From positions 55,470-88,653 of the forward strand of contig JAPLLW010000013.1 in assembly GCA_026387355.1 (NCBI GenBank): a DNA stretch of 33,184 bases, in the 5' to 3' direction. Shown here piece after piece: positions 22,074 through 30,162 of this stretch. This stretch comes from Candidatus Omnitrophota bacterium. GTDB taxonomy: Bacteria; Omnitrophota; Gorgyraeia; Gygaellales; Profunditerraquicolaceae. Numbering within the stretch: position 1 is the stretch's first letter; each line of letters starts with the position of its first letter. A model generated the notes under the pieces. The model made no database searches and had not been told where the DNA came from. It saw nothing but the letters and a program-made list of their open reading frames with translations. A program made the position numbers and the translations under genes.

Positions 22074-23465
22074 ATGATGTGTAATACGGTTTCACAGATT
22101 AAATTCGGCACCGACGGTTGGAGGGCAATTATTGCAGATACATATACTTTAGAAAATGTTAAAATATTAAGCCAGGCAGTTGCCGATTATCTCGGGAGTG
22201 GGAAAAAGGTCGCCGTTGGATACGATACGCGTTTTATGTCAGCTAATTTTGCGCAAGCCGCGGCGGTTGTTTTTCAGAGTAACGGTATAGATGTAATTCT
22301 TTCCGATCAACCGACACCTACTCCGGCTTTAAGTTTTGTTGTTAAATCGCGCAAGCTGGATTTAGGTATTATGATTACTGCGTCTCACAACCCGGCAGAG
22401 TACAATGGTTATAAAATTAAGAATTCAGCAGGCGGAGGGGCAAGTTCGGAGTTGACTAAAGAAGTAGAAGGGCTTTTAGGAAAATCTGAAGTTAAAGATA
22501 CTGTTCTTGCTCAGGAGATTAAAAAAGTAGATATTACCAAAGATTACATAAAGTTTATTCGCAATTATATTGATTTAAAGAAGATTAAGAATAAAAAGTT
22601 CAAAGTCCTAGTTGATTCAATGTATGGTTCCGGTGATAGTTTTATTGCCCAAGTATTGAAAGGCACAAAGATAAAAGTAGAATTCATGCGTAATACCATC
22701 AATCCTTCTTTCGGCGGAGGAAGGCCTGAACCGGTTGAGGAGAATCTCGAGGAATTAAAGGCACGCGTAAAGAAAGAGAAATTCGATTTGGGTATTGCTT
22801 TAGATGGAGATGCGGATAGGATTGCAGCTGTAGCTCCAGGCGGAGTATTTATTCATCCTCAGAAGATTTTAGGTCTCCTGGCGCTACACTTAAATCAAGA
22901 TAGAGGTTGGTCTGGCGGTTTAGTTAAGACGATTTGCGGAAGCACGATGATGGATAATATCGCTAAGTTTTTAAAAATTAAATTATATGAAACGCCCGTT
23001 GGTTTTAAATATATCTCTAATCTGATGGAGACAGAAGATATTGTTGCCGGAGGAGAAGAGGCAGGAGGGATGGGTGTTAAAAATTATATCCCGGAGCGTG
23101 ACGGAAGCATGGCCGGACTTTTACTCATTGAGATGATGGTTTATCGTAATAAAGATATGCTTAAGATTTTAAATGAGACAGAAAAGAAGTTCGGCAAGTA
23201 TTATTATGTCAGGCAGGATTTTCATCTTGAGAAACGCGTTGAGCCTAAGAAAGAGAATTTGCCTAAAGAATTACTGGGTAAAAAAGTAGTAGATATCAAG
23301 GATTACGACGGGATAAAACTTATTTGTGAAGATGATAGCTGGTTAATGTTCCGGGGTTCTGGGACCGAGCCGATCATGCGCACTTACGCTGAAGGTAGGA
23401 CGCTTACTCATGCTAAGCAGCTTTTAACCTTAGCAGAAAAGATAATTTTGAAAGAGGGTGTATAG
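22074..23465 (+). CDS. Phosphoglucomutase/phosphomannomutase family protein
   Basis: A 463-residue alpha-D-phosphohexomutase with all four domains. KFGTDGWRAIIADTYT lies at the N-terminus. The active-site phosphoserine loop ITASHNPAEYNGYKIK has S104. The metal loop DGDADR has D244, D246 and D248. The sugar-binding loop is GGEEAGG, and the phosphate-binding loop is RGSGTEPIMRTYAE near the C-terminus. It interconverts hexose 1- and 6-phosphates and would feed the nucleotide-sugar genes further downstream (glucose 1-phosphate for RmlA, mannose 1-phosphate for GDP-mannose). Glucose, mannose and glucosamine specificity cannot be told apart from the sequence. Confidence 0.93.
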   Translation: MMCNTVSQIKFGTDGWRAIIADTYTLENVKILSQAVADYLGSGKKVAVGYDTRFMSANFAQAAAVVFQSNGIDVILSDQPTPTPALSFVVKSRKLDLGIMITASHNPAEYNGYKIKNSAGGGASSELTKEVEGLLGKSEVKDTVLAQEIKKVDITKDYIKFIRNYIDLKKIKNKKFKVLVDSMYGSGDSFIAQVLKGTKIKVEFMRNTINPSFGGGRPEPVEENLEELKARVKKEKFDLGIALDGDADRIAAVAPGGVFIHPQKILGLLALHLNQDRGWSGGLVKTICGSTMMDNIAKFLKIKLYETPVGFKYISNLMETEDIVAGGEEAGGMGVKNYIPERDGSMAGLLLIEMMVYRNKDMLKILNETEKKFGKYYYVRQDFHLEKRVEPKKENLPKELLGKKVVDIKDYDGIKLICEDDSWLMFRGSGTEPIMRTYAEGRTLTHAKQLLTLAEKIILKEGV

Positions 23466-23554
23466 TGTCTCGAGAAATTCACATAGAAAGGGGGAAGCCT
23501 TATCATGAAATCAACGAAATGATAATGGCTAGTATAAAAAGTTTATCAAATTAA
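23465..23554 (+). CDS. Possible 29-residue small protein
   Basis: A GTG overlapping the previous TAG stop by one base opens a 29-codon frame ending at TAA. It would encode MSREIHIERGKPYHEINEMI and nine further residues. GAGGG (23454-23458) lies 6 bases before the GTG, and stop-start overlap is the usual coupling style in this window. I do not recognise the sequence. It could be a small translated peptide, a gene remnant or chance. Confidence 0.3.
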   Translation: MSREIHIERGKPYHEINEMIMASIKSLSN

Positions 23555-23565
23555 AAAATAGATAA

Positions 23566-23639
23566 GAAAATAAAGGGGTCAGAATTATTTATCTGCCCCC
23601 CTGTAAGAGTGGATAAATAATTCTGACCCCTTTATTTTC
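23566..23639. repeat. Palindromic repeat copy 3 (28-bp stem, 18-base loop)
   Basis: A perfect inverted repeat: 23566-23593 pairs with 23612-23639, flanked by AAAATAAA and TTTATTTT. The loop (TGCCCCCCTGTAAGAGTG) is nearly the same as that of copy 4. It lies between the phosphohexomutase region and rpsA, 38 bases before the rpsA ATG. Confidence 0.93.
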
Positions 23640-23677
23640 CAGCACAATAAAAATAAAAATTAAAGGAGAAATTTAAA

Positions 23678-25219
23678 ATGACAGACTCACGAGCAGAATT
23701 AGAACAATTATACAATGACAGCATTAAGATTATTAAAGAAGGGCATGTGTGTACGGGCAAGGTTATCGCGATTAAGACAAAAGAGGTCTTAGTGGATGTA
23801 GGTTTTAAATCCGAGGGCGTTGTCCCGATAGCTGAATTCTCGAAGCAGGATTTAGAAATCGGTAAAGAGTTGGAGTTTTTTCTTGAGTCAATTGAAAATG
23901 ACGCTGGTAACATAGTTTTATCCCGCGAAAAAGCAATCCGTATTCAAGGTTGGGATAAGATCGTCAAATTCTCTCATGACGGTACTTTAGTTGAAGGTCG
24001 CCCCGTGAAAAAAGTCAAGGGTGGTTTTCTGGTCGATGTAATGGGTATCGAGGGGTTCTTGCCTCTTTCACTATCTGCATTTAAGAATTTTGCAGATAAG
24101 GACATTTTGTATAGGCCGTTTCCTTTTAAGATCGTTAAAGTAAACAATCTGCGCCGCAGTATTATTTTAAGCCGCAGAGAGGCTGTGCAAAAAGAGAAGG
24201 ATGTTGCCAAGGATAGGATTTGGCTAGAGTTAAAAACCGGCAGCGTTGTATCCGGAACGGTTAAAGCGATTACGGATTTCGGTGCATTTATTGATCTGGG
24301 GGGCGTAGACGGTTTGTTGCATATTACTGATATGTCCTGGTCAAAGATTAGCCATCCTTCAGAGATTGTTGCATTGGGTGATAAAATCGATGTGACAATT
24401 CTTAATCTGGATAAAGATTCAGGTAAGGTCTCTTTAGGCCTAAAGCAAAGACTCCCTGATCCTTGGGATGGGATAGTGGACAAATTTGCCATCGGAGCAA
24501 AGGTTAAGGGAAAAGTTGTAAACATTCTTCCTTACGGAGTATTTGTAGAGCTAGAGAAAGGGATTGAAGGTTTAATCCACGTCTCTGAGATGTCCTGGAC
24601 CAAGAGGATTAATAATCCTGGCGAGATGTTCGCTGTGGGCGATATGGTTGAGACGCAGATTATTAGCGTGGATAGAGAATCGCGCAGAATATCATTATCC
24701 CTTAAACAGCTAGAGCAGAATCCATGGCTTGAGGCTGAGGGTAAATATGTTGCAGGAAGTAAGGTCTCTGGTAAAGTGCGCGGTTTCACTGATTACGGAG
24801 CGTTTGTAGAGTTAGATAGTAATTTAGAAGGTATGATCCATGTTTCCGATATGTCCTGGACCAAGAGAATTGGTCACCCGCAGGATGTTCTAAAGAAAGG
24901 GCAGAAGGTAGATGTAATCGTGGTATCCGTAGATGCGCAAAATAGGCGTATTGCTTTGGGTCTTAAGCAGCTACAGGATAATCCCTGGGCAAAGATCGCA
25001 GAAAAATATCCTCTGGATACAGCTTTAGAGGCAGAGGTAGTAAGCCTGACTGATTTCGGAGTTTTTGTGAAGATAGACGATGATTTGGAAGGCTTAGTCT
25101 ATTCTAGCGAAATTGATAAGGATGCTTCTTTAAAACTAAAACCAGGCGATAAGATTAAGGTTAAAGTAATCAAGGTGGATGTGGAAGCGGCCAAGATTGG
25201 TTTAACTGCAAGGGTCTGA
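23678..25219 (+). CDS. rpsA: 30S ribosomal protein S1
   Basis: A 513-residue protein made of six S1 RNA-binding repeats (about 22-90, 105-168, 186-255, 272-341, 358-428 and 443-513). Each inner repeat carries a GxVxxITDFGAFIDLGGVDGLLHITDMSW-type core; repeats 4 and 5 share the near-identical (E/D)MSWTKRI segment. AAAGGAG lies about 10 bases before the ATG. The length and six-repeat build fit ribosomal S1, which binds mRNA leaders and helps initiate translation, including on structured or weak-SD messages. That matters here because several genes lack a visible Shine-Dalgarno. It is flanked on both sides by copies of the palindromic repeat. Confidence 0.94.
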   Translation: MTDSRAELEQLYNDSIKIIKEGHVCTGKVIAIKTKEVLVDVGFKSEGVVPIAEFSKQDLEIGKELEFFLESIENDAGNIVLSREKAIRIQGWDKIVKFSHDGTLVEGRPVKKVKGGFLVDVMGIEGFLPLSLSAFKNFADKDILYRPFPFKIVKVNNLRRSIILSRREAVQKEKDVAKDRIWLELKTGSVVSGTVKAITDFGAFIDLGGVDGLLHITDMSWSKISHPSEIVALGDKIDVTILNLDKDSGKVSLGLKQRLPDPWDGIVDKFAIGAKVKGKVVNILPYGVFVELEKGIEGLIHVSEMSWTKRINNPGEMFAVGDMVETQIISVDRESRRISLSLKQLEQNPWLEAEGKYVAGSKVSGKVRGFTDYGAFVELDSNLEGMIHVSDMSWTKRIGHPQDVLKKGQKVDVIVVSVDAQNRRIALGLKQLQDNPWAKIAEKYPLDTALEAEVVSLTDFGVFVKIDDDLEGLVYSSEIDKDASLKLKPGDKIKVKVIKVDVEAAKIGLTARV

Positions 25220-25224
25220 AGCTA

Positions 25225-25293
25225 AAAAAAGGGGTCAGAATTATTTATCTGCCCCCCCTGTAAGAGTAGATAAATAATTCTGACCCCTTTTTT
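25225..25293. repeat. Palindromic repeat copy 4 (26-bp stem, 17-base loop)
   Basis: A perfect inverted repeat: 25225-25250 pairs with 25268-25293, starting 5 bases after the rpsA stop. The A6 and T6 ends give a good intrinsic-terminator profile on either strand. The loop GCCCCCCCTGTAAGAGT is almost identical to copy 3. It ends 15 bases before the tyrS ATG. Confidence 0.93.
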
Positions 25294-25308
25294 ACTTAAG
25301 GAGTAGAA

Positions 25309-26475
25309 ATGGATATAAATAGACAGCTAGAAATTATCAAGCGCGGCGTAGTTGATATAATCTCCGAAGAAGAGCTTCGGAAGAAGCTAGAAGCAAGTAT
25401 TAAGTCTAGAAAGCCGCTGAAAATTAAGGCTGGTTTTGATCCTACTGCGCCTGACCTGCATTTGGGCCATACCGTGCTCCTGCGTAAACTGCGTCAATTT
25501 CAAGATCTCGGACATGAAGTTTATTTTCTTATCGGGGATTTTACCGGGCAGATTGGCGATCCCACCGGTCGTTCCGAACTAAGAAAGCAGCTTACTAAGC
25601 AAGAGGTTGCCAAGAATGCAGAGACCTACAAGAAGCAGGTAGCTAAAATTCTCGATATTCGTAAGCTAAAAATAGTCTTTAATAGTAAATGGTTCGAAAA
25701 GATGTCAGTTGTAGAAATGCTTAAGCTTACTACTCATGCCTCAGTCTCTCAGATGCTCGCCCGTGATGATTTTAAAAAGCGCTATGCAAAGGGTGAGAAT
25801 ATTTCAATTTTAGAGTTTATTTATCCCTTAATGCAAGGATATGATTCAGTTGTGCTTGAAGCTGATATTGAATTAGGCGGGACAGACCAGATATTTAATC
25901 TTTTAGTCGGTCGAGAGTTTCAAAAAGATTTTAATCAGCCGCAGCAGGTAGTCTTAACCATGCCTCTTTTGGAAGGGACTGACGGCGTGCAAAAAATGAG
26001 CAAGTCCTATGGCAACTACATAGGTATTACCGAATCATCAAAAGAGATGTTCGGAAAAATTATGTCAATCTCCGACGATATTATGCTTAAATATTACGAG
26101 TTACTTACCGATGAAGATATTGAGCAGATAAAAAAGATGCATCCGAAAGATGCAAAAGTGAATTTAGCTAAGATCATTATTACCCAGTATCACTCTAAGC
26201 AAGCTGCAGAAAAGGAAGCTGAAGAATTCACCCGTGTTTTTTCCCAAAAAGAAATTCCCCAAGATATACAGAAATTTAAGACAGACGGCAATAAAAACAT
26301 CATTATAATCCTTACAGAAAGCAATCTAGCTGCAAGCGGTAATGAGGCGCGCAGACTAATTAAGCAAGGTGCTGTTAGCTTCAATAATATTAAAGTTGAG
26401 AAGGACGATTTTGTACCTAATGAATCAGGTATCATTAAGGCCGGTTCACGCAGGTTCTTAAAACTTGAAAAATAA
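25309..26475 (+). CDS. tyrS: Tyrosyl-tRNA synthetase
   Basis: A 388-residue class I synthetase. The HIGH motif appears as H51LGH54 in [12 protein letters not shown] and the KMSKS motif is at 229-233. [13 protein letters not shown] is the tyrosine-binding signature, and an S4-like RNA-binding domain lies at the C-terminus (about 325-388, [17 protein letters not shown]). The TAPDLHLGH form marks the TyrZ-like subgroup. It charges tRNA-Tyr in the cytoplasm. The ribosome site AAGGAG lies 7 bases before the ATG, just downstream of the repeat. Confidence 0.96.
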   Translation: MDINRQLEIIKRGVVDIISEEELRKKLEASIKSRKPLKIKAGFDPTAPDLHLGHTVLLRKLRQFQDLGHEVYFLIGDFTGQIGDPTGRSELRKQLTKQEVAKNAETYKKQVAKILDIRKLKIVFNSKWFEKMSVVEMLKLTTHASVSQMLARDDFKKRYAKGENISILEFIYPLMQGYDSVVLEADIELGGTDQIFNLLVGREFQKDFNQPQQVVLTMPLLEGTDGVQKMSKSYGNYIGITESSKEMFGKIMSISDDIMLKYYELLTDEDIEQIKKMHPKDAKVNLAKIIITQYHSKQAAEKEAEEFTRVFSQKEIPQDIQKFKTDGNKNIIIILTESNLAASGNEARRLIKQGAVSFNNIKVEKDDFVPNESGIIKAGSRRFLKLEK

Positions 26476-26493
26476 GTCTTAACACAAATAATT

Positions 26494-26763
26494 ATGTTCC
26501 CAACACTAATCGGCGCATTAGCCGCCACCCTAACCATGTTTTCATTTATCCCCCAGATCGTTAAATCATATAAGACGAGGTCTGTAAAGGACGTTAGCCC
26601 GCTAACGCTTTTTCAGCTTGCCCTGGGAGTACTGCTTTGGATAATTTACGGGATTTACATAAAAGATCTTGTTATAATAGTTGCCAATATCATAACTTTT
26701 ATTAGTCTTGCCATATTGATTTATATGTATTTTTCCTTTAAAAACATTAAAAGGAGCGTTTAG
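26494..26763 (+). CDS. SemiSWEET-type sugar transporter
   Basis: An 89-residue protein with three membrane helices (about 5-24, 39-58, 63-83). FIPQIVKSYKTRSVKDVSPLT in and after helix 1 contains the PQ motif of the MtN3/SWEET family, and LLWIIYGIYIKD closes helix 2. Bacterial SemiSWEETs work as homodimers and pass small sugars such as glucose or sucrose down a gradient. It lies between tyrS (18 bases) and the nucleotide-sugar genes (TTG start directly at its stop), so it may help supply or vent sugars for that pathway. The substrate is not predictable from the sequence. Confidence 0.88.
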   Translation: MFPTLIGALAATLTMFSFIPQIVKSYKTRSVKDVSPLTLFQLALGVLLWIIYGIYIKDLVIIVANIITFISLAILIYMYFSFKNIKRSV

Positions 26764-27723
26764 TTGAAAAAGATATTAGTTTTAGGAGCAGGCGGATTTA
26801 TTGGTAGTCACCTAGTCAAGAGATTAAAAAGTGAAGGTAATTGGGTACGTGGAGTAGACTTAAAATACCCTGAATATAGTAAGACATTAGCTGATGAGTT
26901 TATTATCGGAGACCTGCGCGATCAGCAACTGGTTAATAAGGTAGTGGATGTGCCGTTTGACGAAATTTATCAGCTAGCGGCAGATATGGGTGGCGCAGGC
27001 TATATTTTTACCGGGGAGCATGACGCTGATGTGATGCATAATTCCGCGACAATTAATCTAAATGTTTTAGAAAGAGCGCGTATTATAGGTGCTAAAAAGA
27101 TATTTTATTCTTCATCAGCCTGTATGTATCCAGCCTACAATCAGACAGAGCCAAATAATCCAAAGTGTTCTGAGGATTCTGCGTATCCTGCTCAGCCTGA
27201 TAGCGAATACGGTTGGGAGAAATTATTTAGCGAGAGGCTTTATTTATCCTACAATAGAAATTATAAAATGGATGTGCATATCGCCCGTTTCCATAATATC
27301 TTTGGTCCTGAGGGTACCTGGAAAGACGGTAAAGAAAAGGCCCCGGCTGCAATTTGTCGTAAAGTAGCTATGGTGAAAGATGGCGCAGAGATTGAGATAT
27401 GGGGTGATGGAAAACAGACGCGCTCATTTCTTTATATCGATGAATGCCTGGAAGGAGTAGCGCGTTTAATGAATTCTAATTTTTCAGGACCGGTAAATAT
27501 CGGCTCAGAAGAGATGGTGACTATTGATAAATTGGTTGAGATGGTCGCTAAGATCTCCGGAAAAGAAATAAAGATTAAGCATATCTCCGGGCCCTTAGGA
27601 GTAAGAGGCAGGAATTCCGATAATAAACTTATTGCTAAAGAATTAGGATGGAAGCCTACGAAAAAGCTCGAAGATGGACTGGCAGTAACATATAAATGGA
27701 TAGAACAACAGGTTAACGCATAA
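26764..27723 (+). CDS. GDP-mannose 3,5-epimerase-like NAD-dependent epimerase
   Basis: A 319-residue extended SDR starting at TTG, immediately after the SemiSWEET stop, with AAAAGGAG upstream. The Rossmann motif is GAGGFIGSH. Its best match in memory is plant GDP-mannose 3,5-epimerase: [30 protein letters not shown] (C120), Y149-GWE-K153, [22 protein letters not shown] (K192), [14 protein letters not shown] and [12 protein letters not shown] all line up. C120 and K192 correspond to the acid/base pair of the Arabidopsis enzyme (C145, K217). Plant GME turns GDP-D-mannose into GDP-L-galactose and GDP-L-gulose. Bacterial relatives may have other GDP-sugar substrates, so the exact reaction is tentative. 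Confidence 0.82.
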   Translation: MKKILVLGAGGFIGSHLVKRLKSEGNWVRGVDLKYPEYSKTLADEFIIGDLRDQQLVNKVVDVPFDEIYQLAADMGGAGYIFTGEHDADVMHNSATINLNVLERARIIGAKKIFYSSSACMYPAYNQTEPNNPKCSEDSAYPAQPDSEYGWEKLFSERLYLSYNRNYKMDVHIARFHNIFGPEGTWKDGKEKAPAAICRKVAMVKDGAEIEIWGDGKQTRSFLYIDECLEGVARLMNSNFSGPVNIGSEEMVTIDKLVEMVAKISGKEIKIKHISGPLGVRGRNSDNKLIAKELGWKPTKKLEDGLAVTYKWIEQQVNA

Positions 27724-27736
27724 GGGGGTTTTAAAA

Positions 27737-28603
27737 ATGAAGGGGATAATTTTAGCTGGCGGTAAGGCAACGCGGCTTTACCCGATAACCAAAGGCGTCT
27801 GTAAGCAGATGCTTCCGATTTACGATAAGCCGATGATTTATTATCCATTATCGGTTTTGATGCTCGCCGGAATAAAAGATATCCTAGTTATCTCAACCCC
27901 AAAAGATACCCCAAGATTCAAGGACCTGCTTGGCGATGGCCGCAATTTAGGTATTAAGCTCTCTTATGCAATTCAACCCGTTCCAAAAGGCATTGCCCAG
28001 AGCCTTATTGTCGGAGAAGAATTTATCGGCCGCGACAGTGTCTGTCTTATTTTAGGTGATAATATCTTCTATGGTTATAATTTAAGTGAACTTTTGCAGC
28101 AATCCGCCAAGCTTAAGAATGGTGCGGTAATCTTCGGTTATTATGTAAAAGACCCTGGCCGTTACGGCGTACTTGAATTCAACAAAAAGTGTAAAGTAAT
28201 TTCAATTGAAGAAAAGCCTAAGAAGCCAAAGTCCAATTGGGTAGTCTCGGGTTTATATTTTTACGATAATAATGTGGTTAAGATTGCAAAGAATATTAAG
28301 CCGTCTAGTAGGGGTGAACTTGAGATTACTGCAGTGAATAACGAATATATTAAGAAGGGCAAGCTTAAGGCTGAGTTTCTTGGCCGCGGCCATGCTTGGC
28401 TCGATACTGGAACTTACGAATCTCTCATAAACGCTTCAATATTTATTAAAACGATAGAAGATAGGCAGGGATTAAAGATTGGTTGTATTGAAGAGGTAGC
28501 TTATCGTATGGGTTATATCAATAAGAAACAACTGCTAAAGCTTTCTAGTGCGATACCAACTAGCTATGGCGAATATTTAAAGGATTTACTTAAGAATGAA
28601 TAA
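27737..28603 (+). CDS. rmlA: Glucose-1-phosphate thymidylyltransferase RmlA
   Basis: A 288-residue nucleotidyltransferase with the full RmlA length. The nucleotide-binding loop reads [11 protein letters not shown], with Lys-Ala where most family members have Ser-Gly. [33 protein letters not shown] (metal-binding Asp), [33 protein letters not shown] and [13 protein letters not shown] are all present. It makes dTDP-glucose from dTTP and glucose 1-phosphate, the entry to dTDP-rhamnose. GGGGG lies 9-10 bases before the ATG. Its 3' end overlaps the next gene by 8 bases. Confidence 0.94.
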   Translation: MKGIILAGGKATRLYPITKGVCKQMLPIYDKPMIYYPLSVLMLAGIKDILVISTPKDTPRFKDLLGDGRNLGIKLSYAIQPVPKGIAQSLIVGEEFIGRDSVCLILGDNIFYGYNLSELLQQSAKLKNGAVIFGYYVKDPGRYGVLEFNKKCKVISIEEKPKKPKSNWVVSGLYFYDNNVVKIAKNIKPSSRGELEITAVNNEYIKKGKLKAEFLGRGHAWLDTGTYESLINASIFIKTIEDRQGLKIGCIEEVAYRMGYINKKQLLKLSSAIPTSYGEYLKDLLKNE

Positions 28604-29420
28604 AAATATTTTAATTCTGGGTAAGGGTTTTATTGGCGAGAGATTACAGAAAGAGCTTAACTGTAAGATCGACGGCTCGATTATTAATAGTTTTAGCGAC
28701 GCCGATAAGCTGGTTAAGAAATATAAGCCTAAAATAATTATTAATTGTATCGGTATTACTGGCAGACACAATGTTGATGGTTGCGAGCTGGAAAAGGATA
28801 CGACTTTACTTGCGAATAGCTTTATTCCATTGATACTGGCTGAGGTAGCTTTACGTAATAATATAAAATTGGTGCATATTAGCAGTGGCTGTATATTCAA
28901 TTTTAACTACAAATTAGATAAGCCCATAAAAGAAGATAACCAGGATTATTACTTTGATCTATTTTACAGTCGGAGTAAGATTTATTCAGACAGAGCGCTT
29001 GATGTGTTGGCAAAACAATATAATATTTTGATCGCAAGGATCAGAATTCCTTTACTTAATGCAAAGCATCCCAAGAACATATTAGATAAGCTTATAAAAT
29101 ATAAGAAGGTTATCGATATCCCTAATTCCGTAACTTATATTCCTGATTTCATCCGAGCGATTAAGCATTTGATAAAGATTGATGCTCGTGGGATTTATAA
29201 CCTGGTAAATAAGGGTGGCCTGCGCTATCCCTGCCTCATGAAGGTTTACAAAAAATATGTTCCGGTATTTAAATATAAAGTGCTTGCTTTGAAAAAACTA
29301 GGTTTATCTAGAACCAATTTGCTTCTATCTACGGCCAAGCTTGAGAAAACCGGTTTTAAAGTCAGAAATATCAATTCAGTTCTTGAAGAATGCGTGAAGG
29401 AGTATCTGTGCCTAAGGTAA
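28596..29420 (+). CDS. RmlD-related dTDP-4-keto sugar reductase, resembling plant NRS/ER epimerase-reductase
   Basis: A 274-residue SDR with N-terminal GKGFIGERL and catalytic Y124-SRS-K128. Beyond general RmlD similarity it shares specific blocks with the C-terminal half of plant RHM and with [26 protein letters not shown] (plant KPTHVFNAAGVTGRPNVDWCE), [16 protein letters not shown] (plant KVVDIPNSMT), GIYNLVN and YKKYV. NRS/ER carries out both 3,5-epimerisation and 4-reduction of dTDP-4-keto-6-deoxyglucose. It lies between rmlA and rmlB, and no rmlC is present in this cluster. It overlaps both flanking genes, so the pathway genes are coupled. Sugar specificity is inferred. Confidence 0.78.
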   Translation: MNKNILILGKGFIGERLQKELNCKIDGSIINSFSDADKLVKKYKPKIIINCIGITGRHNVDGCELEKDTTLLANSFIPLILAEVALRNNIKLVHISSGCIFNFNYKLDKPIKEDNQDYYFDLFYSRSKIYSDRALDVLAKQYNILIARIRIPLLNAKHPKNILDKLIKYKKVIDIPNSVTYIPDFIRAIKHLIKIDARGIYNLVNKGGLRYPCLMKVYKKYVPVFKYKVLALKKLGLSRTNLLLSTAKLEKTGFKVRNINSVLEECVKEYLCLR

Positions 29421-29965
29421 TTATTTTTGCGGGAGCAAACGGAAGCGGCAAGACTACTTTAGCCAAAAGCGTCCTGGATAAAGGCGCTGTATTTATTAAT
29501 GCCGATGGTATTAGAGATAAAGAAAGAATCTCTCCTCTTAGCGCAGGCAAGAAATCTCTTTTCCTCATACAGGAGCATATCAGGGCAGGTGACAATTTTT
29601 CTTTCGAAACTACTATGTCTGGATTAACTCTTGTGAACAATTTTAGGCTCCTTAAAAAACAAGAGTACGCTATCGTTATTTTCTACCTTTTTGTTCATCC
29701 CGTAGAGCTTTTAATAGAGAGGATTAAGGAGAGAGTAAAAAAGGGCGGCCACGAGGTTTTGCCGGAAGATGTAATTAGGCGTTATTACAGAAGCGCTAAT
29801 AATTTCTGGAATCTTTATAGGCAGTTTTCAAATGAGTGGGCAATAATTAATAACAATGAGTCACGCTACAGGAACATATCAGTTGGTGATAAAAACATTT
29901 TTCAGGTTGTGGATAATCAGGAGTTTTCTATTTTTGAGGAGGTAACAAAAAATGCCAAAAAGTAA
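29408..29965 (+). CDS. Zeta-toxin-like P-loop kinase
   Basis: The GTG at 29408 is chosen because GAAGGAG lies 5 bases upstream; an ATG at 29390 would add six residues. The 185-residue product has a Walker A loop GANGSGKTT (about residues 9-17). FINADGI and SFETTMSG follow; these are the substrate-binding elements of the zeta toxin / COG4185 predicted ABC-type ATPase family. Arg-rich HPVELLIERIKERVKKGGHEV follows, as in the family lid. Classical zeta toxins phosphorylate UDP-N-acetylglucosamine. It overlaps the NRS/ER-like gene by 13 bases and its small downstream partner by 14, so it is woven into the nucleotide-sugar operon. It may be a toxin or a metabolic kinase. Confidence 0.82.
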   Translation: MPKVIIFAGANGSGKTTLAKSVLDKGAVFINADGIRDKERISPLSAGKKSLFLIQEHIRAGDNFSFETTMSGLTLVNNFRLLKKQEYAIVIFYLFVHPVELLIERIKERVKKGGHEVLPEDVIRRYYRSANNFWNLYRQFSNEWAIINNNESRYRNISVGDKNIFQVVDNQEFSIFEEVTKNAKK

Positions 29966-30161
29966 AAACGAAAATATACCACTAGCACTTTACAAAAATA
30001 TTACTGATGTAATGATAAAAGCCAATGAAGCGTCTGACAAAGTATTAGAAGAGAATAAGCGATTGCGTATAGCTACTCCATTTTCATTGCTCGGTAGAAT
30101 TTATTATCTTATGCCGAATGGAAGAATAATATCAAAACGCAACAATAGGATAAAAAAATAA
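29952..30161 (+). CDS. Small basic protein of unknown function, partner of the zeta-like kinase
   Basis: A 69-residue protein that I do not recognise. GAGGAGGT lies 7 bases before the ATG, an excellent ribosome site, and the gene overlaps the kinase by 14 bases and ends one base before rmlB. The first half is helical and charged (LYKNITDVMIKANEASDKVLEENKRLR), and the C-terminus is strongly basic (GRIISKRNNRIKK). Its position suggests an antitoxin or accessory subunit. In most known epsilon-zeta pairs the antitoxin gene comes first, so the order here is reversed. No function can be assigned from the sequence. Confidence 0.75.
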   Translation: MPKSKNENIPLALYKNITDVMIKANEASDKVLEENKRLRIATPFSLLGRIYYLMPNGRIISKRNNRIKK

Positions 30162-30162
30162 C

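Noticed and set aside
23974..24525. 183-codon open frame on the minus strand inside rpsA
   Set aside because: It is antisense to a clearly conserved S1 gene, has low-complexity Ser/Leu-rich translation and no ribosome site, and is typical of shadows of repeated S1 domains.
26465..26493. TTGAAA-17-ATAATT promoter-like pair before the SemiSWEET gene
   Set aside because: The -10-like box touches the ATG, so transcription would start inside the gene; probably AT-rich chance.
27432..27848. 138-codon minus-strand frame across the epimerase/rmlA junction
   Set aside because: It overlaps two well-supported plus-strand genes and their gap, with a Ser/Pro-rich translation that matches nothing I recognise.
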